Shown here: piece after piece, positions 52,477 to 63,119 of the stretch | How the letters are laid out: every line of letters begins with the position of its first letter | Numbering within the stretch: the stretch's first letter is position 1 | Assembly: GCA_020402585.1 (NCBI GenBank) | Contig: JADBZH010000015.1 | Coordinates: forward strand, 1-64,000 | Source of the DNA: Phenylobacterium sp. | Lineage (GTDB): Bacteria; Pseudomonadota; Alphaproteobacteria; Caulobacterales; Caulobacteraceae | Reading direction: 5' to 3' | DNA: 64,000 nucleotides | Program-made: the position numbers and the translations under genes | Notes under the pieces: model-generated | Databases searched by the model: none | Seen by the model: only the letters and a program-made list of their open reading frames with translations | Told to the model about the DNA's origin: nothing

Positions 52477-53925
52477 TCAGTGGCGGGCGAACAGGACCGC
52501 CAGGACCGCCGGGACCAGGCCCGGCAGGTCTTCCGCGACAAGGCCGGGACCAAACCGGTCTGCGGCCTCGGCATGGATCCAGGCGCCTGCACAGGCGGCT
52601 TCGAAGCTGGGGGCTCCCTGCGCCAACAGCCCCGCGACAAGACCTGCCAGAACATCTCCCGATCCGGCCGTGGCCAACCAGGCGGGTGCATTCAGGGTGA
52701 CCGCCGCCCGCCCGTCCGGATGGGCGATTACGGTATCCCCTCCCTTAAGCAGGACCACCGCCCCGGCCCGCCTCGCGGCCTCCCGGGCCGCCGAAATACG
52801 TGTGCTGGACGAGGACAGCATCCCCGGGAAGAGACGCTCGAATTCGCCCGTGTGCGGGGTCAAGACATCGTCCAGGTCCAGCAGGCCGAACAACTCCCCC
52901 GGGGAGGTCCGGAAGACGGTGATGGCGTCGGCGTCGATGACCAGGGCGGCGCCTGTCCGCCCGAGGGCCAGAACCTTCTCCCGGGTGGAGTCCTCAACTC
53001 CGGCGGCCGGGCCTACCACGACGGCGTCCATGTCGGCGCAGGCCGCCTCGACCTCGTCGGCGGAGTCCGCGGCGGCCAGCATCACCGCCTCTAGATGCGC
53101 CGCATTGATGGCCAGGGCGTCCCGGGGCGAGACCAGGGTCACGACACCGGCGCCGACGCGCAGCCCCGCCCGGGCGGCCAGCCGCGCCGCGCCCGTCCGC
53201 CAGGGACCGCCGCTGACAACCCCGAGCCGGCCCCGGCTGTGCTTGTGACCCGAAAGGGAGGGCCAGGGGAAGTTTTCAATCCAGAGGTCCGGATCGTTCT
53301 CGAAGAGGGACGAGGACACTTCGCCCAGACCGATGTCGGCCACGACAATTTCGCCGCAGCGTTCCCGGCCGGGCAGCAGGACATGGGCCGGCTTGCGCGC
53401 CTGGAAGGTGACGGTCAGCACTGCGGACAGGGCCGATGGGCCGACCGGACGCCCGGTATCGCCGGAGAGCCCGCTCGGGATGTCGATGGCGACGACCTGA
53501 CGGGGATTGGCGGTCAGGGCCTCCAGCCGGCGGACCACAGCGGAATCGAGGGGACGGTTGAGCCCGGCGCCGAACAGGGCGTCGACGACAAGGGCCTCGG
53601 CACCCTCCTGACCCCATACGACGACTGGGCCCGTCCAGGCCTCCCGCGCCTCTCGCGCGGCCGGAGTGGCGGGCGGGGCCAGAGCTTCGACGGTGACAGG
53701 CCAGCCGCGACCGGCGAGTTCGCACGCAACCACATACCCGTCGCCGCCATTGTCACCGGGTCCGCAGAGCACCCGGACGGGCTGCCTTGCGAACCGGGCC
53801 TCGATCGCCCGGGCGACGGCGCGCCCCGCCTTTTGCATGAGCTGGCTGACGGTGGCGCCGCGTGCAACGGCGGCGCGATCCGCCTGCGCCATCTCCTCCA
53901 CGGTCAGGATGGGCCTCGGCGACAT
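52477..53925 (-). CDS. nnrDE: Bifunctional NAD(P)H-hydrate epimerase / ADP-dependent dehydratase
   Basis: This enzyme repairs hydrated NAD(P)H. Residues 1-215 form the epimerase (NnrE/YjeF_N) domain with GPGDNGGDGYVVACELA near 62 and VVAIDIPSGLSGDTG. Residues about 230-482 are the ribokinase-like dehydratase (NnrD) with TPHTGEFERLFPG, VVLLKGGDTVIAHPDG and the GSGDVLAGLVAGLLAQG nucleotide loop. The ATG at 53925 (MSPRPILTVEEM) is chosen; the frame to 54153 runs through the next gene. It follows the histidine phosphatase gene by 4 bases. Confidence 0.95.
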   Translation of the reverse strand: MSPRPILTVEEMAQADRAAVARGATVSQLMQKAGRAVARAIEARFARQPVRVLCGPGDNGGDGYVVACELAGRGWPVTVEALAPPATPAAREAREAWTGPVVVWGQEGAEALVVDALFGAGLNRPLDSAVVRRLEALTANPRQVVAIDIPSGLSGDTGRPVGPSALSAVLTVTFQARKPAHVLLPGRERCGEIVVADIGLGEVSSSLFENDPDLWIENFPWPSLSGHKHSRGRLGVVSGGPWRTGAARLAARAGLRVGAGVVTLVSPRDALAINAAHLEAVMLAAADSADEVEAACADMDAVVVGPAAGVEDSTREKVLALGRTGAALVIDADAITVFRTSPGELFGLLDLDDVLTPHTGEFERLFPGMLSSSSTRISAAREAARRAGAVVLLKGGDTVIAHPDGRAAVTLNAPAWLATAGSGDVLAGLVAGLLAQGAPSFEAACAGAWIHAEAADRFGPGLVAEDLPGLVPAVLAVLFARH

Positions 53926-53929
53926 GGAC

Positions 53930-54499
53930 CTACAGGACGCCTGTCGACGCCTCGCGTCCGGCCTCCACAAGACTGAGACCGCCGCCGTCGGTGGCCAGGG
54001 TGGTGATGGAGGCGTGATCCGGCCGGAAGACCAGGACCCGGTCATCCTCGGCCAGGAGCGACATGACCGCATTGATCGCCACGTAATGGCTGAAGACCGC
54101 CGTCCGGCCCCGCGGCAGGAGGGAAGCCGCGGCCTGGCGTCGCCAGTCCTCATAGTCGAGGTCGCCCTGGATGTCGGCCCATCGCCCCTGGAAGGCTTCC
54201 CGCAGCCAGGCGGGGCGCGCCTCGGCCGTCAGCGCCTTGGGGGTCGGGATCTCGCCGACGCCCGGGTCAATCTCGATCTCCACGCCGAGGGCTTCGGCTG
54301 TGGGCGCCGCCGTTTCGCGACAGCGACGCAGGGGCGAACTGACCACCCGAAGGGGGCGCTGGTCCTCGGGCAGGGACAGGAGAAAGTCCCGGGCGGCCTC
54401 CGCCTGGGCGCGGCCGGCGTCATCAAGACCCGGGTCCTCGTCGGCCTCGCCCCAGACGGCGGCGGGCTTGCCGTGGCGGATCAGGAAGAGCTTCTGCAT
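53930..54499 (-). CDS. Histidine phosphatase (phosphoglycerate mutase-like) family protein
   Basis: This 189-residue protein opens LFLIRHGKPAAVWG with the catalytic His9 of the RHG motif. SSPLRRCRETA follows, and the second His in VFSHYVAINAVMSLL, as in the branch 1 histidine phosphatases. Its substrate is unknown. It lies 3 bases after the thiolase-like gene and 4 before nnrDE, so the three form an operon. Confidence 0.9.
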   Translation of the reverse strand: MQKLFLIRHGKPAAVWGEADEDPGLDDAGRAQAEAARDFLLSLPEDQRPLRVVSSPLRRCRETAAPTAEALGVEIEIDPGVGEIPTPKALTAEARPAWLREAFQGRWADIQGDLDYEDWRRQAAASLLPRGRTAVFSHYVAINAVMSLLAEDDRVLVFRPDHASITTLATDGGGLSLVEAGREASTGVL

Positions 54500-54502
54500 G
54501 GT

Positions 54503-56044
54503 CTAGTCCAGGGTGAAGAGGTTGCGACGGTCATCCTCGGAGCGGGCGACAGTCCCGGTGCGGCCAATGCCCTCCCGCGCCTCCAGCGAGGCCAGGGCCT
54601 GAGCCTCGGTCCCGGGGATGATGGCGGCGAACCGCCTGTCGCCTTCGTCCCGCCCGACGATGATCCCCATCCGGAAGCCGTCCCGGTCATGGATCACGGT
54701 GTAGGTCTCCACCCGGCCCCGCCCGGATGGCCGTTCAATGACAGTGGGGCGCGTCAGGGCGTCGATCCGGGCCTGCAGAACAGACGGATCCTCGCGCCGG
54801 AAGGGCGCTGAGGGGCGACGGGTGGAGTAGACCCCGGTGGACTGCTTGGTCAGGTACCAGCCATTGGCCGTGCACAGGCCAAAGCTCCCGGGCGTCTCCC
54901 GCAGTCTCTGCATCATCACCACCACGCCATGCATGGCGTAGTTGTTTCCCGGCCCCCCGGCGTAGGGCAATCCGCCCGTGACCGTGAAGCCCCGCGGATC
55001 ATCGAGCGCCAGGCCCAGGGACTCGGCCCCGACCTGAACCGCCGAAGGAAAGCAGGAGTAGAGGTCGAAGGCCGCGACATCCGAGACGGATATTCCCGCC
55101 ATGCCCAGGGCAAGCTCGCCCGTCAGGCGCATGGCCGGGCTGGAGTGGAAGTCCTGTCGGTCGATCGGGTTCCAGATGTCGTTGGCGTCAGCGCAGCCGT
55201 GGAGAAAGACCAAGCGGTCCTCAGCGACGCCCAGTTCCCGCGCCCGCGCCAGGCTGGTGACCAGGACGCCGGCCGACTGGTCGACATCCATGATGGCGTT
55301 CAGGAACTTGGGATAGGGAAATCCGATCATCCGGTTGGCGGGGGTCACCGTCACAAGTTCCCCGGGAGAGCGCTCGATGGGGAACCAGGCCTCGGGATTG
55401 GACGCCGCCACCCGGGTGAAGGGGGCAAAGAGCTCGCCCAGCCGCCGCTGGTGATCAGGGATTGAACGGCCATCCCGGGCGCGCAGGGCGTTCTCGAAAA
55501 GGGGATAGATATTGATCGGCCGGTCCATGCCGTGGACCGCCTCATAAGGAGAGACGCCCGGACGACCGTCCCCGATCCACTCAGGGGGCGGGAGATCCTC
55601 GGCGTCATCCCAGTCGTCAAACCCCAGGCCGCGGGCCAGGCGCTTGGCGCCGGATCCCATGAACTCGGCGCCGACGACGAGGACCTGACGGTTGCGCCCC
55701 TCGGAAATCCTCTGGGCCGCGACATTGATGGCGTACTGGGAACTGTTGCCGCCCGCGCGGGTGTAGACGCTCCAGGCCGGAGAGGCGCCCATCCGCCGGG
55801 CCAGGGTCGCCGGCGGGTTGGTGGAGTGGGGCATGACGCGACGTTCGCCCTGCGCATCGATGGCGAAACTGATCATGGCGAGGCCATCTATGCCGGCCAG
55901 GACGGACGGGCCCAGCCCGGCGTCGGCGGCGGCGCGTTCCGCCGCGAACTTGAGCAACTGCGTCGGAGAGGGCGAGGCGCCCGGATCGCCGCGCCAGGTG
56001 AACTGGCCGCCCCCGATCAGAACCGGCGTCGTTTCGTCGCTCAC
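54503..56044 (-). CDS. Thiolase-like (SCP2-type) acetyl-CoA acetyltransferase family protein
   Basis: This 513-residue thiolase-fold protein follows the family layout: an N-terminal IGGGQFTWRGD opening, then SVYTRAGGNSSQYAINVAAQRISEGRNRQVLVVGAEFM (pattern cited in part), and a C-terminal domain ending in a DUF1974-like OB segment. At the position of the thiolase acylation Cys the residues are GGNSSQ, so the usual C-x-S-G is missing. LHGCADANDIW and CTANGWYLTKQS are other conserved points. The GTG at 56044 is chosen because GGGGAG lies 7 bases upstream; an ATG at 56059 would have its own codons overlap that site. Activity as a classical thiolase is doubtful. Confidence 0.85.
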   Translation of the reverse strand: MSDETTPVLIGGGQFTWRGDPGASPSPTQLLKFAAERAAADAGLGPSVLAGIDGLAMISFAIDAQGERRVMPHSTNPPATLARRMGASPAWSVYTRAGGNSSQYAINVAAQRISEGRNRQVLVVGAEFMGSGAKRLARGLGFDDWDDAEDLPPPEWIGDGRPGVSPYEAVHGMDRPINIYPLFENALRARDGRSIPDHQRRLGELFAPFTRVAASNPEAWFPIERSPGELVTVTPANRMIGFPYPKFLNAIMDVDQSAGVLVTSLARARELGVAEDRLVFLHGCADANDIWNPIDRQDFHSSPAMRLTGELALGMAGISVSDVAAFDLYSCFPSAVQVGAESLGLALDDPRGFTVTGGLPYAGGPGNNYAMHGVVVMMQRLRETPGSFGLCTANGWYLTKQSTGVYSTRRPSAPFRREDPSVLQARIDALTRPTVIERPSGRGRVETYTVIHDRDGFRMGIIVGRDEGDRRFAAIIPGTEAQALASLEAREGIGRTGTVARSEDDRRNLFTLD

Positions 56045-56136
56045 CCGGCGTCTCCCCATCTGCGTAGGGTCAATCCTAGGCTCTGAAGGGCGCGTCTCAA
56101 GCGGAATTCCCGGCCGGCGATGAAATGCCCACTATT

Positions 56137-56620
<484 letters not shown>

Positions 56621-56653
56621 GCGGCGGTCAATTTCACCACAAAGGGGAACATC

Positions 56654-58063
<1,410 letters not shown>

Positions 58064-58091
58064 TCTCCCCTCCTCCCCGGTGAGATCAAGG

Positions 58092-58120
58092 AAAGGCCGC
58101 CGGGGTTCCGGCGGCCTTTC
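58092..58120 (+). terminator. Intrinsic terminator of glnBA
   Basis: AAAGGCCGCCGG and CCGGCGGCCTTT form a perfect 12-bp stem around a GGTT loop, ending in TTTC. Plus-strand orientation, between glnA and parE. Confidence 0.85.
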
Positions 58121-58154
58121 TGATTCCGGGCCCGAATCGCGGCAATGAACCCGG

Positions 58155-60206
58155 ATGGCTGAACCGCCCCCCCAGGCCTCGCTCTTCGACGATCCGCAGC
58201 CCGCGCCCCGCTCGTCCGGGGCCGCGGAGCCGCCGCCGTCCGCCGCGCCCTCGCCGCCTCCGGCAACCGGAAAGGGCGGCTATTCCGCAAAGGACATCGA
58301 GGTCCTGGAGGGCCTGGAGCCGGTGCGCATGCGGCCGGGCATGTACATCGGCGGCACGGACGAGCGGGCCCTGCACCACCTCTTTGCGGAGGTGCTGGAC
58401 AACGCCATGGACGAGGCTGTCGCCGGACATGCGCGGCTCATCGAGGTGAGACTCAGCGCCGATGGCGCCCTGACCGTCCGGGACGACGGCCGGGGCATTC
58501 CGGTGGACCCCCATCCCAAGCACCCCGGCAAGTCGGCGCTGGAGGTCATCATGACCGTCCTGCATTCCGGCGGGAAGTTCTCGGGCAAGGCCTATGAGAC
58601 TTCCGGGGGCCTGCACGGCGTCGGCGTTTCAGTGGTCAACGCCCTGTCCGAACACCTGGAGGTCACCGCCTTCAAGGACGGTTTCGAGTGGCGCCAGACC
58701 TTCAGCCGCGGCAAGCCCGTCGGCGGGCTGGAGAAACTCGGGTCGACCCGGAAGCATGGGACGGTCATCACCTTCCGTCCGGACCCGGTCATCTTTGGCG
58801 AGTCCGCCGCCTTCCGGCCCGCCCGCCTCTACCGGATGGCCCGCTCCAAGGCCTACCTCTTCGGAGGCGTCGAGATCCGCTGGGCCTGTGATCCGGCCCT
58901 GATCCACGATCAGACGCCGCCCGAGGCCGTCCTGCGCTTTCCCAACGGCCTGGCGGACTTCCTGGCCGAGCGCGTCCGCGACGTCGAGACCGTCACCCCT
59001 GAACCCTTCGTCGGTCGCTTCGAGCGCAAGGGCGATCCGGGCAAGGTCGAGTGGGCCGTGGCCTGGACGGGCGCCGGCTTCGGCGAGGCCGACGGCTTTC
59101 TCCAGTCCTACTGCAACACGGTTCCCACCCCGGAAGGCGGGACGCACGAGGCCGGCTTCCGCGCCGCCCTGACCCGCGGGCTCAAGGCCTACGCCGAACT
59201 GGTCGGAGAGAAGCGCGCGGGCCTCCTGACCGCCGAGGACGTGGTCGCCCAGGCCGGGGGTCTGGTCAGCGTCTTCATCGCCAACCCCGAATTCCAGGGC
59301 CAGACCAAGGAGCGCCTGTCCTCGGCGGAAGCCCAGAAGCTGGTCGAAACCGCCCTGCGCGATCCCTTCGACCACTGGCTCGCCGCCCAGCCCAAGGCGG
59401 CGCGCGCCCTACTGGACTTCGTGATCCAGCGCGCCGAGGAACGCCTGAAGCGGCGACGCGAAAAGGAGGTCTCCCGCGCCTCCGCAACCCGCAAGCTGCG
59501 CCTGCCGGGCAAGCTGGCGGACTGCTCCTCACAGGCGGCCGACGGGTCGGAGATCTTCATCGTCGAGGGCGACAGCGCCGGCGGCTCAGCCAAGCAGGCC
59601 CGGGACCGCCGGACCCAGGCCATCCTCCCGCTCCGCGGCAAGATCCTGAATGTCGCTTCAGCGACGCCGGACAAGCTGCTTCAGAACCGGGAGCTCTCCG
59701 ACTTGATGCTGGCCCTCGGCGTCCACGGAGGGGCCCGCTTCCGGGAGGAGGACCTGCGCTACGACCGCGTGGTCATCATGACCGACGCCGACGTCGACGG
59801 CGCCCACATCGCCAGCCTTCTCATCACCTTCTTCTACCGGACCATGCCCCAGCTGATCCGGGCGGGCCGCCTCTACCTTGCCATGCCCCCGCTCTACCGG
59901 ATCAGCCACGGTGGGAAGGTGGTCTACGCCCGGGACGACGCCCACCGGGAGACCCTGCTGGCCACTGAGTTCAAGGGCAAGAAGCCGGAGATCGGTCGTT
60001 TCAAGGGCCTGGGTGAGATGATGCCGGCCCAGCTGCGCGAGACCACCATGGATCCGGCCAAGCGAATCCTGGCGCGGGTCACGCTTCCCCGCTCCGAGGA
60101 GGCGGTCTCAGACCTCGTGGAGGCGCTCATGGGCCGGAAGCCGGAGATGCGCTTCCGGTTCATCCAGGAGAACGCCGAGTTCGCCACTGAGGACCTTGAT
60201 CTCTAG
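58155..60206 (+). CDS. parE: DNA topoisomerase IV subunit B
   Basis: ParE is the ATPase subunit that, with ParC, decatenates chromosomes. The 683-residue protein has a Pro-rich N-terminal tail of about 40 residues, then the GHKL ATPase: LEPVRMRPGMYIGG, EVLDNAMDEA, DDGRGIPVD and GGLHGVGVSVVNALS. The TOPRIM domain has EGDSAGGSAKQARDR near 475 and DADVDGAHI. It ends with FRFIQENAEF. The tail and lack of the GyrB insert favour ParE over GyrB. Confidence 0.95.
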   Translation: MAEPPPQASLFDDPQPAPRSSGAAEPPPSAAPSPPPATGKGGYSAKDIEVLEGLEPVRMRPGMYIGGTDERALHHLFAEVLDNAMDEAVAGHARLIEVRLSADGALTVRDDGRGIPVDPHPKHPGKSALEVIMTVLHSGGKFSGKAYETSGGLHGVGVSVVNALSEHLEVTAFKDGFEWRQTFSRGKPVGGLEKLGSTRKHGTVITFRPDPVIFGESAAFRPARLYRMARSKAYLFGGVEIRWACDPALIHDQTPPEAVLRFPNGLADFLAERVRDVETVTPEPFVGRFERKGDPGKVEWAVAWTGAGFGEADGFLQSYCNTVPTPEGGTHEAGFRAALTRGLKAYAELVGEKRAGLLTAEDVVAQAGGLVSVFIANPEFQGQTKERLSSAEAQKLVETALRDPFDHWLAAQPKAARALLDFVIQRAEERLKRRREKEVSRASATRKLRLPGKLADCSSQAADGSEIFIVEGDSAGGSAKQARDRRTQAILPLRGKILNVASATPDKLLQNRELSDLMLALGVHGGARFREEDLRYDRVVIMTDADVDGAHIASLLITFFYRTMPQLIRAGRLYLAMPPLYRISHGGKVVYARDDAHRETLLATEFKGKKPEIGRFKGLGEMMPAQLRETTMDPAKRILARVTLPRSEEAVSDLVEALMGRKPEMRFRFIQENAEFATEDLDL

Positions 60207-60237
60207 CCGGGTCGGCGGTTGCGGCTTCGCTTGCGCG

Positions 60238-60265
60238 TTGACTTGGGAGCCCCAGCCCGTATGTT
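60238..60265 (+). promoter_or_regulatory. Putative promoter of rhlE
   Basis: TTGACT (60238-60243), 16 bases, TATGTT (60260-60265), giving a leader of about 80 bases that contains GC-rich inverted repeats. A long structured leader would fit a cold-responsive DEAD-box gene, but this is inference. Confidence 0.5.
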
Positions 60266-60352
60266 CCGCCACGCGCGACGACCGACGTCTGCGCCTCTGC
60301 GCCGTGCGCGCGCCCGCCTCGCGGGTCGGGCCCGTCGCCCCTTAGGCAAATA

Positions 60353-61891
60353 ATGACCGAATTCTCTGAACTGGGCCTGTCCCCTGAAATCCTGCAGGCC
60401 ATCTCCGACACTGGCTACACCACCGCAACCCCGATCCAGGCCGAGGCCATCCCCGTCGCCCTGACGGGGCGCGACGTTCTGGGCATCGCCCAGACCGGCA
60501 CGGGTAAGACCGCCGCCTTCACCCTGCCCATGATCGAACGTCTGGCGTCCGGCCGCAGCCGCGCGCGGATGCCCCGGGCCCTTGTCATCGCCCCGACCCG
60601 CGAGCTGGCTGACCAGGTCTCCGCTGCGTTTGAACGCTATTCGGCTGGCCAAGTGCGCAAGCTGTCCTGGGCCCTGCTGATCGGCGGCGTGTCCTTCTCG
60701 GACCAGGAACTGAAGCTGGACCGAGGGGTCGACGTGCTGGTGGCCACCCCTGGCCGCCTCCTTGATCACTTTGAGCGCGGCAAGCTGCTGCTGACGGGCG
60801 TCCAGATCCTGGTGGTCGACGAAGCCGACCGCATGCTCGACATGGGCTTCATCCCGGACATCGAGCGCATCTTCCGCCTGACGCCGCCGAAGAAGCAGAC
60901 CCTGTTCTTCTCGGCGACCATGCCGCCCGAGATCACCCGGCTGACCAAGCAGTTCCTGAACGATCCCGTGCGGATCGAGGTGGCCCGACCGGCCACCACC
61001 GCCGAGACCATCGCCCAGCACATGGTGCGCCTGCCGACTTCCGATCCCAAGGCCAAGCGCACCGCCCTGCGGATGCTGATCGAGAACGAGGGGATCAAGA
61101 ACGGCATCGTCTTCTGCAACCGCAAGTCGGAAGTGGACATTGTCGCCAAGAGCCTGCGGACCCACGGCTTCGACGCCGCCGCCATTCATGGCGACCTCGA
61201 CCAGCAGACCCGGATGCGGACCCTGGATTCCTTCCGGAGCGGCGACCTGAAGCTTCTCTGCGCCTCGGACGTGGCCGCTCGCGGCCTAGACATCCCGGAC
61301 GTCAGTCACGTCTTCAACTATGACGTGCCGCACCATGCCGACGACTATGTCCACCGGATCGGCAGGACGGGACGCGCCGGCAAGTCCGGCCGCGCCTTCA
61401 TGATCGTCACCCCGGCGGACGCCAAGAACATCGACAAGGTCCTCAGGCTGATCGGCAAGGACCCGGAGGAGGTTGTCCTGGAGGGCGTTGACTTCGCCGC
61501 CATCAAGGACACGCCGCGGGATGATCGTAAGTCTCCCCGTGGCCGCGCTGCGCCCAGGGGACGATCCAGGGACGGACACGACCGCCCGCCGCGGGCCCGC
61601 CGGGAGGAAGCGTCGGAGATCCCGGTGGCGCCTGTGGCCACGGCCCCCGCAGAGGCGGCCTCGGCCGAGCCGGACCGCGCTCCTGCGCCCAAGGCGGAGC
61701 CGCGGGTGGCGGACGCCGCGCCGGCCGTGCGCTCCGCCCCCCGCGGCGAGCGACGGGAACGCCCTTCAGCGCCGAAGTCCCGGCCGCGTGAGGAGTCCGA
61801 TGACGGACGCGGTGCGGAGAAGCCTGTGGTCGGATTTGGGTCCGAACTGCCCGCCTTCCTCGCCCGCCCTACAACCTCCGGGCGAAAATAG
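60353..61891 (+). CDS. rhlE: DEAD-box RNA helicase, RhlE-type
   Basis: This 512-residue RNA helicase has the Q motif (FSELGLSPEILQAISDTGYTTATPIQ, cited in part), Walker A AQTGTGKT near 50, PTRELADQ, DEAD in VVDEADRMLDMGF, SAT in FFSATMPPE, and HRIGRTGRAG in domain 2. After about 385 comes a disordered tail rich in Arg, Pro and Ala, typical of RhlE proteins that associate with RNase E degradosomes. RhlB and RhlE share the core; the tail and motif context favour RhlE. Confidence 0.93.
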   Translation: MTEFSELGLSPEILQAISDTGYTTATPIQAEAIPVALTGRDVLGIAQTGTGKTAAFTLPMIERLASGRSRARMPRALVIAPTRELADQVSAAFERYSAGQVRKLSWALLIGGVSFSDQELKLDRGVDVLVATPGRLLDHFERGKLLLTGVQILVVDEADRMLDMGFIPDIERIFRLTPPKKQTLFFSATMPPEITRLTKQFLNDPVRIEVARPATTAETIAQHMVRLPTSDPKAKRTALRMLIENEGIKNGIVFCNRKSEVDIVAKSLRTHGFDAAAIHGDLDQQTRMRTLDSFRSGDLKLLCASDVAARGLDIPDVSHVFNYDVPHHADDYVHRIGRTGRAGKSGRAFMIVTPADAKNIDKVLRLIGKDPEEVVLEGVDFAAIKDTPRDDRKSPRGRAAPRGRSRDGHDRPPRARREEASEIPVAPVATAPAEAASAEPDRAPAPKAEPRVADAAPAVRSAPRGERRERPSAPKSRPREESDDGRGAEKPVVGFGSELPAFLARPTTSGRK

Positions 61892-62005
61892 GGCCAGCAG
61901 ACCTCGGCGCTTGACTCGGACGCTCAGGAACGGAACTGAGACAAGATAACGCGCGCGGCGCTTGAACATCAGTTTCACTCCGACGGGAGCCAGGGGAAAG
62001 GGAAC

Positions 62006-63049
62006 ATGGCGGAAGAAATGGACGCCAAGTTCAGGTCGCCCGAGGCCTACGAGCTCGCTCGGCTTGCATTGGAGCAGCTTGAAAGCCAGCGCGTCTGGCC
62101 CACCCCGGTGAACTACGAGCTCTGGTCCCACATCATCGCCGAACCCAGCGGCCCCCTCGCCCTCGAGCTGGAACGGCTGCGTCTGGCGGGCGAACCGGTC
62201 ACAGACGACCTCGCCGAACGCCTCGCCTCGATCTACCTGCCAAAGGGCCGCCTCAGCGAGCAGATCCGGGACACCGGACAGGCGCTGTCCCGGGAGTTGG
62301 CCAGCGCCGAGCAGGCGATCAGGACCGCCCAGGAGAGCAGCGAGAGTTTCTCCACTCGGCTGGAGGAAACCTCCCGGACCCTGGAGAGCGATCCTAGCGG
62401 CCCGGCTCTGCAGGGCGTCGTCGCCGACCTGACGGACGCCACCAAGCAGATGCAGGCGCAGAACGCCTCCGTGGAGCGCGCCCTGGCGGCCTCGACCTCA
62501 GAAGTCGCCATGCTCCGGGAACAGCTGGAGGAGATCCGCAAGGAGGCGGCCACTGACCCCCTCACCCGGCTCGCAAACAGGCGCGCTTTCGACGAGGCCA
62601 TCGAGCGAATTCGGACCGAGGCCATCGAGACCGGCGACTTCTTCTGCCTCGTGCTGCTCGACATCGATCACTTCAAGAAGTTCAACGACACCTGGGGACA
62701 CCAGACCGGGGACCAGGTGCTCCGGTATGTCGCCGGCGTCATCCGAAAGCGGGCGACACCCCCCAGGTTCGCCGCACGCTTCGGAGGGGAGGAGTTTGCG
62801 ATCATCCTGCCCCGGGAGAACCTTTTCGAGACCACGCCCCTCGTCGAGCGGATCCTGCGGGATGTCTCCGCAGCGAACATCCGCCGACGCTCGACCAACG
62901 ACAACCTGGGCGTCATCACGCTGTCGGCCGGGATTGCCGGCTACCGGGCGGGAGATACGGTCCACGGCCTGATCGAACGGGCGGACGCCAGCCTCTACAT
63001 GGCCAAGCGCAGGGGTCGGAACCGTTTCGTGGTCGAAAGCGAAGACTGA
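62006..63049 (+). CDS. Diguanylate cyclase with coiled-coil N-terminus
   Basis: This 347-residue GGDEF protein would make cyclic di-GMP. The N-terminus carries a short alphaproteobacterial module (YELARLALEQLESQRVWPTP, then NYELW). A coiled coil follows at about 85-180. The catalytic domain begins DPLTRLANRRAFDEA; the metal Asp is in LLDIDHFKKFND, and the A-site is GGEEF near 264. The inhibitory I-site RxxD, expected five residues before GGEEF, reads TPPR, so product inhibition is probably lost. No membrane segment is seen; it should be cytoplasmic. Coiled-coil DgcB-like cyclases occur in Caulobacter, but orthology is not established. Confidence 0.9.
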   Translation: MAEEMDAKFRSPEAYELARLALEQLESQRVWPTPVNYELWSHIIAEPSGPLALELERLRLAGEPVTDDLAERLASIYLPKGRLSEQIRDTGQALSRELASAEQAIRTAQESSESFSTRLEETSRTLESDPSGPALQGVVADLTDATKQMQAQNASVERALAASTSEVAMLREQLEEIRKEAATDPLTRLANRRAFDEAIERIRTEAIETGDFFCLVLLDIDHFKKFNDTWGHQTGDQVLRYVAGVIRKRATPPRFAARFGGEEFAIILPRENLFETTPLVERILRDVSAANIRRRSTNDNLGVITLSAGIAGYRAGDTVHGLIERADASLYMAKRRGRNRFVVESED

Positions 63050-63119
63050 TCAAGGGGGCTGGCCTGACGCAGGGTCAGCCGCGCTTTGCTGGGCCCAGAA
63101 CAATCATCCGGAGGGACGC

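Noticed and set aside
51437..52480. Integrative element with att sites at tRNA-Leu
   Set aside because: No integrase, and no direct repeat of the tRNA 3' end could be found on the far side of the AT-rich gene.
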